Origin: HGM04593 sp045646965
GTDB lineage: Bacteria; Bacteroidota; Bacteroidia; Bacteroidales; Bacteroidaceae
Assembly (NCBI GenBank): GCA_045646965.1
Contig: JAZRLR010000013.1
Coordinates: forward strand, 1-64,000
Direction of reading: 5' to 3'
DNA: 64,000 nt
Position numbers and translations under genes: made by a program. Of this stretch, positions 57,616 through 64,000 are shown one piece after another. Numbering within the stretch: position 1 is the first letter of the stretch; each line of letters opens with the position of its first letter. The notes under the pieces were generated by a model, which was given only the letters and a program-made list of their open reading frames with translations, was not told the origin of the DNA and ran no database searches.

Positions 57616-58251
57616 ATGATGAAAAAAAATATCTTCACAGCTCTTTTTCTTATGCTTCTGCCTGTCGTGATGCTCACGGCACAGAATCGGTCTGCGGTGC
57701 AGCTGCTCGAAAAGGCTGTCGCAAATATCAAAGCCGATGCGGCCGTGCAGATGCAGTTCGATTATGTGATTTACGACGAAATGGGCTCTGAACAATATGC
57801 CGACAATGGCAGTTTAAAGCTCGACGGCAACTGCTATACTCTCTTTGTGTCGCCTATGCGCTTGTGGTGCGACGGTGCGATGCAGTGGAGTTATATGGCG
57901 TCGGCTAATGAAATATATGTCACCGAGGCGGGCTCCGAAGAGGCGCAGGCCTACAATCCTGTCTATTTGATGGGGCTTTATAAAAATGGTTACGCGGCGT
58001 CTCTCAAAAGTGCCGGAGAGAAGAGTGTTGTGACGCTCGACGCGACCGATGGCGGCTCCTATTTATATAAGGTGGAAATTACGCTCGACACAGAGAGCCT
58101 GCGCCCCGCAGCGTTGCGTCTCTATATGGAGGGGCAGGGCAGCATCTGTGTCACGATAAGTGACTACAAACCCAAATGTCGTTTCGAGAAGCGTGTATAC
58201 AGCTGTCCGACAGAAGATTATCCGTCGGCCGAAATTGTGGATATGAGATAA
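57616..58251 (+). CDS. LolA-like periplasmic lipoprotein carrier
   Basis: 211 aa with signal peptide MMKKNIFTALFLMLLPVVMLTAQ. The LolA fold is suggested by AVANIKADAAVQMQFDYVIY, GSLKLDGNCYTLFVSPMRLW, CDGAMQWSYMASANEIYVTE and AALRLYMEGQGSICVTISDY. It lies between ftsK and trxB, the arrangement I recall for LolA-like genes in Bacteroidales. Whether it is the main LolA is not certain. Confidence 0.85.
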   Translation: MMKKNIFTALFLMLLPVVMLTAQNRSAVQLLEKAVANIKADAAVQMQFDYVIYDEMGSEQYADNGSLKLDGNCYTLFVSPMRLWCDGAMQWSYMASANEIYVTEAGSEEAQAYNPVYLMGLYKNGYAASLKSAGEKSVVTLDATDGGSYLYKVEITLDTESLRPAALRLYMEGQGSICVTISDYKPKCRFEKRVYSCPTEDYPSAEIVDMR

Positions 58252-58267
58252 ATTAAATTGTAAAAAT

Positions 58268-59206
58268 ATGAGAAAAACTAAATGTTTGATTATCGGTTCG
58301 GGCCCTGCGGGATATACCGCGGCTATCTATGCATCGCGTGCCAACTTGTCGCCTATCCTTTATGAGGGCATTCAGCCCGGCGGACAGCTCACGCAGACAA
58401 CCGTAATTGAGAACTTCCCCGGCTTCCCCTTGGGAATAACCGGCAGTGAGCTTATGGATAATATGCGTAAGCAGGCTATAAACGTGGGTGCCGATGTCTG
58501 CTCGGGCAGCGTCACCGATGTCGATTTTGAGACACTTCCCTACAAGGTGACTATAGACGACGGAAGTGTGATTGAGGCCGACACGGTTATCATTGCAACC
58601 GGTGCTGCAGCCAAGTATCTCGGTCTTTCCGACGAGATAAAATATCAGGGTATGGGCGTGAGCGCCTGCGCTACCTGCGACGGTTTCTTCTATCGCAAAA
58701 AAGTTGTTGCGGTAGTGGGCGGCGGCGACACAGCCTGCGAGGAGGCTAACTATCTTGCCTCGCTTGCGGCAAAGGTCTATCTCATTGTGCGCAAGCCTTA
58801 TCTGCGTGCTTCAAAGGCTATGCAGGACCGCGTGCTTGCCAATCCCAAGATTGAGGTGCTCTTTGAGCATAACACCGAGGGACTCTTTGGTGAGGACGGA
58901 GTAGAGGGCGTGCATCTTGTGAAACGCAAGGGTGAGGCCGACGAGAAACACTATGACCTCTCAATCGACGGATTCTTCCTTGCGATAGGTCACAAGCCCA
59001 ACAGCGATATATTCAAGAAATATCTCAAAACCGACGAAACGGGTTACTTTGTACCTGCCGACGCAAGCGGTGTGAAGACTTTGGTTCCCGGTGTGTTTGT
59101 AGCGGGCGATGTAGCCGATCCTCACTATCGTCAGGCAATCAACGCAGCTGCCAGCGGCTGTCGTGCGGCTATGGAGGCAGAGCGCTATCTCTCGCACAAG
59201 GATTAA
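58268..59206 (+). CDS. trxB: Thioredoxin reductase
   Basis: 312 aa. FAD site IIGSGPAGYTAAIYASRA, redox CATC in VSACATCDGFFY near 135-138, NADPH site VVGGGDTACEEANYLASLA, and FVAGDVADPHYRQAINAAASG at the end. It transfers electrons from NADPH to thioredoxin. 16 bp after the LolA-like gene, so probably the third member of an ftsK transcript. Confidence 0.96.
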   Translation: MRKTKCLIIGSGPAGYTAAIYASRANLSPILYEGIQPGGQLTQTTVIENFPGFPLGITGSELMDNMRKQAINVGADVCSGSVTDVDFETLPYKVTIDDGSVIEADTVIIATGAAAKYLGLSDEIKYQGMGVSACATCDGFFYRKKVVAVVGGGDTACEEANYLASLAAKVYLIVRKPYLRASKAMQDRVLANPKIEVLFEHNTEGLFGEDGVEGVHLVKRKGEADEKHYDLSIDGFFLAIGHKPNSDIFKKYLKTDETGYFVPADASGVKTLVPGVFVAGDVADPHYRQAINAAASGCRAAMEAERYLSHKD

Positions 59207-59253
59207 TTGATTAAAAAGTTGAATAAAAGTTTCTTTGAATAGAAAATTTTAGT

Positions 59254-59261
59254 TATCTTTG
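59254..59261 (+). promoter_or_regulatory. -7 box for rplU-rpmA
   Basis: TATCTTTG, with TTTG at 59234-59237 only 16 bp upstream, a shorter spacer than usual. The ~80-nt leader includes the inverted pair GTGC / GCAC around 59297-59314, a possible L21 autoregulatory hairpin. Confidence 0.5.
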
Positions 59262-59348
59262 CAGCCGATTTTAGTCCGAAGGGGTTGAAGAAGATGTGCT
59301 CACGAAGAGCGCACACCTCGCGGAAATCACAATAAAAGCTATAAATAA

Positions 59349-59738
59349 ATGTACGCAATTGTTGAGATTAACGGACAGCAGTTCAAGGCAGAGGCCGGCA
59401 AAAAGCTGTACGTGCACCACATCAAAGGTGCGCAGAATGACACAACCGTAGAGTTTGATCGCGTGTTGTTGTTGGATAATGAGGGTGCTGTAACAGTGGG
59501 TGCTCCCACCGTAGAAGGCGCTAAAGTAGTTTGCTATATCGGCAATGTTCGTGAGATGAAGCAGACACGCAAGTCAAAGGACGGTCAGAACATCGTTACT
59601 ACACGTGTTATCGATCCTACTTTGGTTAAAGGTGACAAGGTGCTTGTATTCCACAAACGTCGTCGCAAAGGTTACCGCAAATTGAACGGTCACCGTCAGC
59701 AGTTTACAGAGTTAGTTGTTAAAGAAATTATCGGTTAA
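59349..59738 (+). CDS. rplU: 50S ribosomal protein L21
   Basis: 129 aa, longer than the typical ~103. The start MYAIVEINGQQFKAEAGKKL and DRVLLLDNEGAVTVGAPTVE are standard. KVLVFHKRRRKGYRKLNGHR QQFTEL is the usual basic C-terminal block; a middle segment (GNVREMKQTRKSKDGQNIVT) accounts for the extra length. Followed by rpmA 20 bp later. Confidence 0.96.
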   Translation: MYAIVEINGQQFKAEAGKKLYVHHIKGAQNDTTVEFDRVLLLDNEGAVTVGAPTVEGAKVVCYIGNVREMKQTRKSKDGQNIVTTRVIDPTLVKGDKVLVFHKRRRKGYRKLNGHRQQFTELVVKEIIG

Positions 59739-59758
59739 TTTTTTAAAAAAGAAGTATT

Positions 59759-60025
59759 ATGGCACATAAAAAAGGTGTTGGTAGTTCAAAGAACGGACGC
59801 GAATCAGCAAGCCAGAGACTTGGTGTTAAGATCTGGGGTGGTCAGGTATGTAAAGCCGGTAATATCATCGTTCGTCAGCGTGGTACAGTACACTATCCCG
59901 GTGCAAACATCGGTATGGGTAGCGATCATACTCTCTACGCTTTGATTGACGGCGTTGTAACTTTCAAACGCGGTAAGAACGACAAGAGCTATGTTTCTGT
60001 CGCTCCTTTCGCAGAGAAAAACTAA
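59759..60025 (+). CDS. rpmA: 50S ribosomal protein L27
   Basis: 88 aa: MAHKKGVGSSKNGRESASQR, GVKIWGGQVCKAGNIIVRQR, GTVHYPGANIGMGSDHTLYA. The N-terminus starts directly with AHKKG, so no Firmicute-type cleavable extension. Operon with rplU, ended by a strong terminator. Confidence 0.97.
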   Translation: MAHKKGVGSSKNGRESASQRLGVKIWGGQVCKAGNIIVRQRGTVHYPGANIGMGSDHTLYALIDGVVTFKRGKNDKSYVSVAPFAEKN

Positions 60026-60050
60026 TTTAGGAAAGTTATCCTGACAGATA

Positions 60051-60085
60051 AAACAGAGACAGCTGTGGCTGTCTCTGTTTTTTTT
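60051..60085 (+). terminator. Terminator of rplU-rpmA
   Basis: AAACAGAGACAGC, loop TGTG, GCTGTCTCTGTTT then TTTTT: a 13-bp perfect stem with U run. Confidence 0.95.
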
Positions 60086-60139
60086 ATTGCTTGAGGGTAT
60101 TTTTTCTTTGTCAAGCTGTTAAAAGATTAAAATTAATTG

Positions 60140-60147
60140 TACCTTTG
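60140..60147 (+). promoter_or_regulatory. -7 box for serS
   Basis: TACCTTTG, 65 bp before the ATG at 60213; the nearest TTTG (60107-60110) is 29 bp upstream. Confidence 0.45.
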
Positions 60148-60212
60148 TGAGATAATGGGTGCCGACGCGCTGTGTCGGCCGTAAATGGATAATTAAATAC
60201 AAAATAAGATAT

Positions 60213-61487
60213 ATGCTTACGCTTAAAGTTATTGCCCAGGAGACCGAAAAGGTGATAAAGGGCTTGGAGAAAAAGCATTTCAAGAATGCTAAAGAGACAA
60301 TCGAGAAGGTGCTCGAGTGTGACAAGGCGCGTCGTGCAGCACAGACAGAGCTCGACAGCGTGCTCGCGCAGAACAAACAGCTTGCCGCAAAAATAGGTCA
60401 GTTGATGAAAGAGAAAAACGCAGAGGAGGCCGAGAAGGTGAAAGCCGAGGTGGCAACCCTCAAGGAGACCGCAAAGGCTTTGCAGGAGAAGATGGACGCT
60501 GCTGCAGCCGATGTGCAGGCGTTGCTCTATACAATCCCCAACCTCCCCTACGACGAGGTGCCCGAGGGTACCACAGCCGAGGACAATGTGGTTGAGAAGA
60601 GCGGAGGTCTTGAGACACCCCTGCCCGAGAACGCTCTTCCTCACTGGGAGCTTGCAAAGAAATACGACCTCATCGACTTTGACCTCGGTGTTAAAATCAC
60701 AGGCGCAGGTTTCCCCGTGTACAAAGGAAAGGGTGCGCAGTTGCAGCGTGCGCTCATAAATTTCTTCCTCGACGAGGCACGCAAGGCCGGTTACATCGAG
60801 ATTATGCCTCCTACCGTGGTAAATGCCGCATCGGGCTTTGGTACAGGTCAGTTGCCCGACAAAGAGGGACAGATGTATCACTGCGGTCTTGATGACCTCT
60901 ACCTCATTCCCACAGCCGAGGTGCCTGTGACAAATATCTACCGCGACGTGATTCTCGACGAGAAACAGCTCCCCATAAAGAACTGTGCTTACACACAGTG
61001 CTTCCGCCGCGAGGCAGGCTCTTATGGCAAGGATGTGCGCGGTCTTAACCGTCTGCACGAGTTCTCAAAGATTGAGATTGTGCGCATAGACACTCCAGAG
61101 CACAGCAAGGAGTCGCACAAAGAGATGCTCGAGCACGTCGAGGGCCTGCTGCAGAAACTTGAGCTTCCTTATCGCATCTTGCGTCTTTGCGGTGGCGATA
61201 TGAGCTTCACCGCGGCTCTCTGCTTCGACTTCGAGGTATATTCAGAGGCACAGAAACGCTGGCTCGAGGTGAGCTCGGTGTCAAACTTCGACAACTACCA
61301 GGCCAACCGTCTCAAATGCCGTTACCGCACAGCCGACAAAAAGACAGAGCTCTGCCACACACTCAACGGCTCGGCGCTTGCATTGCCCCGTATAGTTGCG
61401 GCTCTGCTCGAGAACAACCAGACACCCGAGGGTATAAAGATTCCCGCCGTGCTCGTTCCCTACTGCGGATTTGAGATTATCGACTAA
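60213..61487 (+). CDS. serS: Serine--tRNA ligase
   Basis: 424 aa from ATG at 60213 (MLTLKVIAQETEKVIKGLEK); the upstream extension to 60159 lies after the -7 box but is not protein-like. N-terminal coiled-coil arm (about 25-100), then class II motifs: motif 1 near ALINFFLDEARKAGYIEIMP, motif 2 CFRREAGSYGKDVRGLNRLHEF, motif 3 LALPRIVAALLEN. It charges tRNA-Ser (and Sec if present). Single gene 28 bp before the NfnAB fusion. Confidence 0.96.
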   Translation: MLTLKVIAQETEKVIKGLEKKHFKNAKETIEKVLECDKARRAAQTELDSVLAQNKQLAAKIGQLMKEKNAEEAEKVKAEVATLKETAKALQEKMDAAAADVQALLYTIPNLPYDEVPEGTTAEDNVVEKSGGLETPLPENALPHWELAKKYDLIDFDLGVKITGAGFPVYKGKGAQLQRALINFFLDEARKAGYIEIMPPTVVNAASGFGTGQLPDKEGQMYHCGLDDLYLIPTAEVPVTNIYRDVILDEKQLPIKNCAYTQCFRREAGSYGKDVRGLNRLHEFSKIEIVRIDTPEHSKESHKEMLEHVEGLLQKLELPYRILRLCGGDMSFTAALCFDFEVYSEAQKRWLEVSSVSNFDNYQANRLKCRYRTADKKTELCHTLNGSALALPRIVAALLENNQTPEGIKIPAVLVPYCGFEIID

Positions 61488-61515
61488 AATAGAATAAACG
61501 ACAAAAACTACCGAT

Positions 61516-63813
61516 ATGTTTAAAATAGTTTCAAAAGAACAATTTTCGGAAAAGGTGTTCCGTCTGCGTGTAGAGGCTCCGCTCATTGCAAAGTCTTACA
61601 GAGCAGGTAATTTTGTCATCATCCGTGTGGGTGAGAAGGGTGAGCGCATCCCCTTGACCATCGCTCACGCCGATGCCGAGAAGGGCCTTATAACCCTTGT
61701 AATACAAAAAGTTGGTTTGAGCTCGTCTCGTCTGTGCGACCTCAACGAAGGCGATTACATTACCGACGTTGTGGGCCCTCTGGGACAGGCTACACACATA
61801 GGGAATTTTGGTACCGTGATATGTGCCGGCGGTGGTGTGGGCGTAGCGCCTATGTTGCCCATCGCGGCAGCACTCAAGAAAGCAGGCAACCGTGTGATTT
61901 CGGTTCTTGCAGGTCGTTCAAAAGATCTTATCATCCTGGAGGATGAGGTGCGCGAGGTGTCGGACGAGGTTATCATAATGACCGACGACGGCTCATACGG
62001 CGACAAAGGTCTTGTGACCGAGGGTATCGAGCGCGTAATCAAGCGCGAGAAGGTAGACCACTGCGTGGCTATCGGCCCTGCTATTATGATGAAGTTTGTG
62101 TGCAAGCTTACAAAGCAGTACGAAATACCTACCGTTGTTTCGCTCAACACAATTATGGTCGATGGAACAGGTATGTGTGGTGCGTGCCGTATAACCGTGG
62201 GCGGTAAAACAAAGTTCGTGTGCGTAGACGGCCCCGAGTTCGACGGACATCAGGTAGACTTCGACGGTATGATGCAGCGCTTGGGCAGTTTCAAACGCGA
62301 GGAGGCCGAGGAGATGCAGAAACTCGACAAATGCGAGTCGGCAGGTGAGAGTGGTGAGGCTTGCGAGCTCACAAGCCGCGACGCCGAGTGGCGTGTGGCT
62401 CTGCGCAGCAAGATGAAACCCAAAGAGCGTACAGCTATCGAGCGTTGCGAGATGCCCGAGCTGGAGCCCGCCTACCGTGCCACAAAACTGCGCGAGGAGG
62501 TGAATACCGGCCTCACAAAAGAGATGGCTATGGTGGAGGCACAGCGCTGTCTCGACTGTCCCAACCCTGCCTGTATGGAGGGTTGCCCTGTGAGCATAAA
62601 GATTCCTTCATTTATTAAGAATATCGAGCGCGGTGAGTTTGCAAAGGCTGCACAGGTGCTCAAGATGACAAGTTCATTGCCCGCTGTGTGTGGTCGCGTA
62701 TGTCCCCAGGAGAAGCAGTGCGAGAGCAAATGTATCCACCTGAAGATGGGACACAAGGCTGTGGCTATCGGTGCACTCGAGCGTTTCGCTGCCGACTATG
62801 CACGCGAGAGCGGCGAGCTCTCTGTTCCCTCGGTGGCTCCCTCAAACGGCAAGAAAGTTGCTGTTGTGGGCTCGGGCCCCGCAGGACTCTCGTTTGCGGG
62901 TGATATGGCAAAGCTCGGCTACGGCGTTACCGTGTTTGAGGCTCTGCACGAGATTGGCGGTGTGCTCAAGTATGGTATCCCCGAGTTCCGTTTGCCTAAC
63001 TCTATCGTAGACGTGGAGATTGATACTCTCAAGGCTATGGGCGTGGAATTTGTGAAGGATTGTGTGATTGGAAAGACAATCTCCATTGCACAGTTGCAGG
63101 AAGAGGGATATGCCGGTGTCTTTGTGGCATCGGGTGCCGGTCTCCCCAACTTTATGAATATCCCCGGCGAGAACTCTATAAACATTCTCTCGTCTAACGA
63201 ATACCTCACTCGCGTGAACCTTATGGATGCTTCGAACCCCGACACCGATACTCCTATGCACATAGGTAAGCGTGTGGCTGTTGTGGGTGGCGGTAACACA
63301 GCTATGGACTCGGTGCGCACAGCGTTGCGTCTCGGTGCCGAGCGTGCGATGATTATCTACCGTCGTTCGGAGGCCGAAATGCCTGCCCGTCTCGAGGAGG
63401 TGAAGCACGCCAAGGAAGAGGGTGTTGAGTTCCTCACTCTGCATAACCCCATTGAGTACATTGCCGACGAAAAGGGTTGTGTGAAACAGATTGTATTGCA
63501 GAAGATGGAGCTTGGCGAGCCCGACGCATCGGGACGTCGTTCACCCGTTCCCGTAGAGGGTGCCATAGAGACTATCGACATTGATATGGCGGTTGTTTCG
63601 GTGGGTGTATCTCCCAACCCCCTTGTGCCTACATCGGTTGAGGGCTTGGAGCTTGGCCGCAAGAATACCATTGCGGTGAACGAGAAGATGCAGTCTTCAA
63701 TTCCCTTTATCTTTGCAGGTGGTGACATTGTGCGCGGTGGTGCAACGGTTATTCTCGCTATGGGTGACGGCCGCAATGCAGCTGCTTCAATGCACGAGAT
63801 GTTGAGCAAGTAA
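61516..63813 (+). CDS. Fused NfnA-NfnB: NADH-dependent ferredoxin:NADP+ oxidoreductase
   Basis: 765 aa. Residues 1-280 match the DHOD-B/NfnA electron-transfer subunit: FAD site RIPLTIAHADAEKGLITL, NAD site GTVICAGGGVGVAPMLP, [2Fe-2S] ligands in GTGMCGACRIT and FVCVDGPEF. From about 300 it matches NfnB/GltD: CLDCPNPACMEGCP and CGRVCPQEKQCESKC [4Fe-4S] clusters, VVGSGPAGLSFAGDMA and VVGGGNTAMDSVRTALRLGA nucleotide sites. In two-gene form these subunits couple ferredoxin, NADH and NADP+ by electron bifurcation. The fusion should do the same in one chain; annotation as glutamate synthase small subunit is the common alternative, but no GltB is near. Confidence 0.9.
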   Translation: MFKIVSKEQFSEKVFRLRVEAPLIAKSYRAGNFVIIRVGEKGERIPLTIAHADAEKGLITLVIQKVGLSSSRLCDLNEGDYITDVVGPLGQATHIGNFGTVICAGGGVGVAPMLPIAAALKKAGNRVISVLAGRSKDLIILEDEVREVSDEVIIMTDDGSYGDKGLVTEGIERVIKREKVDHCVAIGPAIMMKFVCKLTKQYEIPTVVSLNTIMVDGTGMCGACRITVGGKTKFVCVDGPEFDGHQVDFDGMMQRLGSFKREEAEEMQKLDKCESAGESGEACELTSRDAEWRVALRSKMKPKERTAIERCEMPELEPAYRATKLREEVNTGLTKEMAMVEAQRCLDCPNPACMEGCPVSIKIPSFIKNIERGEFAKAAQVLKMTSSLPAVCGRVCPQEKQCESKCIHLKMGHKAVAIGALERFAADYARESGELSVPSVAPSNGKKVAVVGSGPAGLSFAGDMAKLGYGVTVFEALHEIGGVLKYGIPEFRLPNSIVDVEIDTLKAMGVEFVKDCVIGKTISIAQLQEEGYAGVFVASGAGLPNFMNIPGENSINILSSNEYLTRVNLMDASNPDTDTPMHIGKRVAVVGGGNTAMDSVRTALRLGAERAMIIYRRSEAEMPARLEEVKHAKEEGVEFLTLHNPIEYIADEKGCVKQIVLQKMELGEPDASGRRSPVPVEGAIETIDIDMAVVSVGVSPNPLVPTSVEGLELGRKNTIAVNEKMQSSIPFIFAGGDIVRGGATVILAMGDGRNAAASMHEMLSK

Positions 63814-63830
63814 TTTATTTTGCTACATAC

Positions 63831-63869
63831 AAACATAACGAGCGACCGCGGTCGCTCGTTATGTTTTTT
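63831..63869. terminator. Perfect bidirectional terminator
   Basis: An 18-bp perfect palindrome centred between 63848 and 63849 (AAACATAACGAGCGACCG and its complement), followed by TTT on the plus side, between the NfnAB fusion and a convergent gene. Confidence 0.95.
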
Positions 63870-63886
63870 ATATGCTCTATGCTGTT

Positions 63887-64000
63887 TTACAGCAGGGCGA
63901 TAAGCTCTTCGCGGCTAATCCCGAGCAGGGTGGCTCTCTCCTTGAAGAGCGGCAGCTCCTGTTCCATAAACTCGCGGCGCTGTGTCTCGCGTATTCTCTC
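63887..64000 (-). CDS. C-terminal end of a probable GntR-family regulator (partial)
   Basis: The last 37 codons of a gene running off the right edge: ERIRETQRREFMEQELPLFK then ERATLLGISREELIALL and TAA. The E-L-P-L-F-K-R-x-x-L-L-G-I-S pattern is that of the C-terminal helix of short GntR (YtrA-like) regulators in Bacteroidetes. Only a fragment is present, so the call is tentative. Confidence 0.5.
   Translation of the reverse strand, partial: ERIRETQRREFMEQELPLFKERATLLGISREELIALL

Noticed and set aside
1..64000. CRISPR arrays, rRNA operons and tRNA genes.
   Set aside because: No regularly spaced repeats, no rRNA-like sequence and no tRNA with a T-arm GTTCGA and matching acceptor stem were found by eye.

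Overview
The window looks like a chromosomal segment of a gut-type Bacteroidales bacterium. Promoters fit the Bacteroidetes pattern (TTTG or TTG about -33, TAnnTTTG or TATCTTCG about -7). Ribosome sites lack strong Shine-Dalgarno sequences, and the families are typical of the order: a FeoA-FeoB fusion, the GGGtGRT/NifU-like pair, type B L31, a short MetH, NfnA-NfnB as one chain, DUF5063, DUF4488 and a sialic-acid locus with an AGE-type epimerase. I cannot name a genus with confidence.

Positions 1 to about 8,600 are a visibly more AT-rich accessory stretch. It holds an ISXO2-type transposase remnant, a frameshifted small gene, scattered broken copies of the 3' end of the neighbouring GGGtGRT gene, several families of short palindromic repeats, a secreted DUF3472 protein, an orphan tyrosine recombinase, two small hypothetical proteins, a Na+/Ca2+ exchanger and a Na/Pi cotransporter. 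Two 69-bp repeats inside a GGGtGRT remnant (1024-1092 and 1112-1180) are each exactly 23 codons, contain a near-perfect palindrome and appear to have inserted at CAGTT.

From 8,600 onward the DNA is more GC-rich and gene-dense, with mostly housekeeping genes. In order: GGGtGRT plus NifU-like operon; lipoprotein, Yip1-like membrane protein, smpB, metH; Ca2+ P-type ATPase and DedA; SIMPL protein; aspA; Cthe_2159-like lipoprotein; NCS2 purine permease; a Skp/OmpH-like operon; pepD and a beta-helix lipoprotein; rlmH; a small HTH gene behind a highly structured leader; nadC; a LytS/LytTR two-component pair; guanine deaminase; ybaN; a DUF4488 protein; an iron/redox operon (feoAB, hemerythrin, LuxR-type pseudo-response regulator); a PAPVVVH-repeat protein; a sialic-acid operon (nanA, AGE epimerase, NanM-SSS fusion); trmO; ppdK; rlmD; an rluA-type gene; a peptidoglycan-binding protein; a secreted nuclease; rpmE2; rlmI/exonuclease/DUF5063; ftsK, a LolA-like gene and trxB; rplU-rpmA; serS; an NfnA-NfnB fusion; and the end of a probable GntR regulator.

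The most promising undescribed items are: (1) the in-frame 69-bp palindromic elements; (2) the leader at 29511-29712, which has nested long-range stems, a pseudoknot-forming pair and two mutually exclusive helices just before a 72-aa HTH protein; (3) a 26-bp palindrome lying on the -7 box of the feoAB promoter, ahead of an operon that also encodes a diiron hemerythrin and a receiver lacking the phospho-acceptor Asp; and (4) a MetH without the reactivation domain but with a CxCxxC tail. All calls come from reading the sequence; no database search was run.
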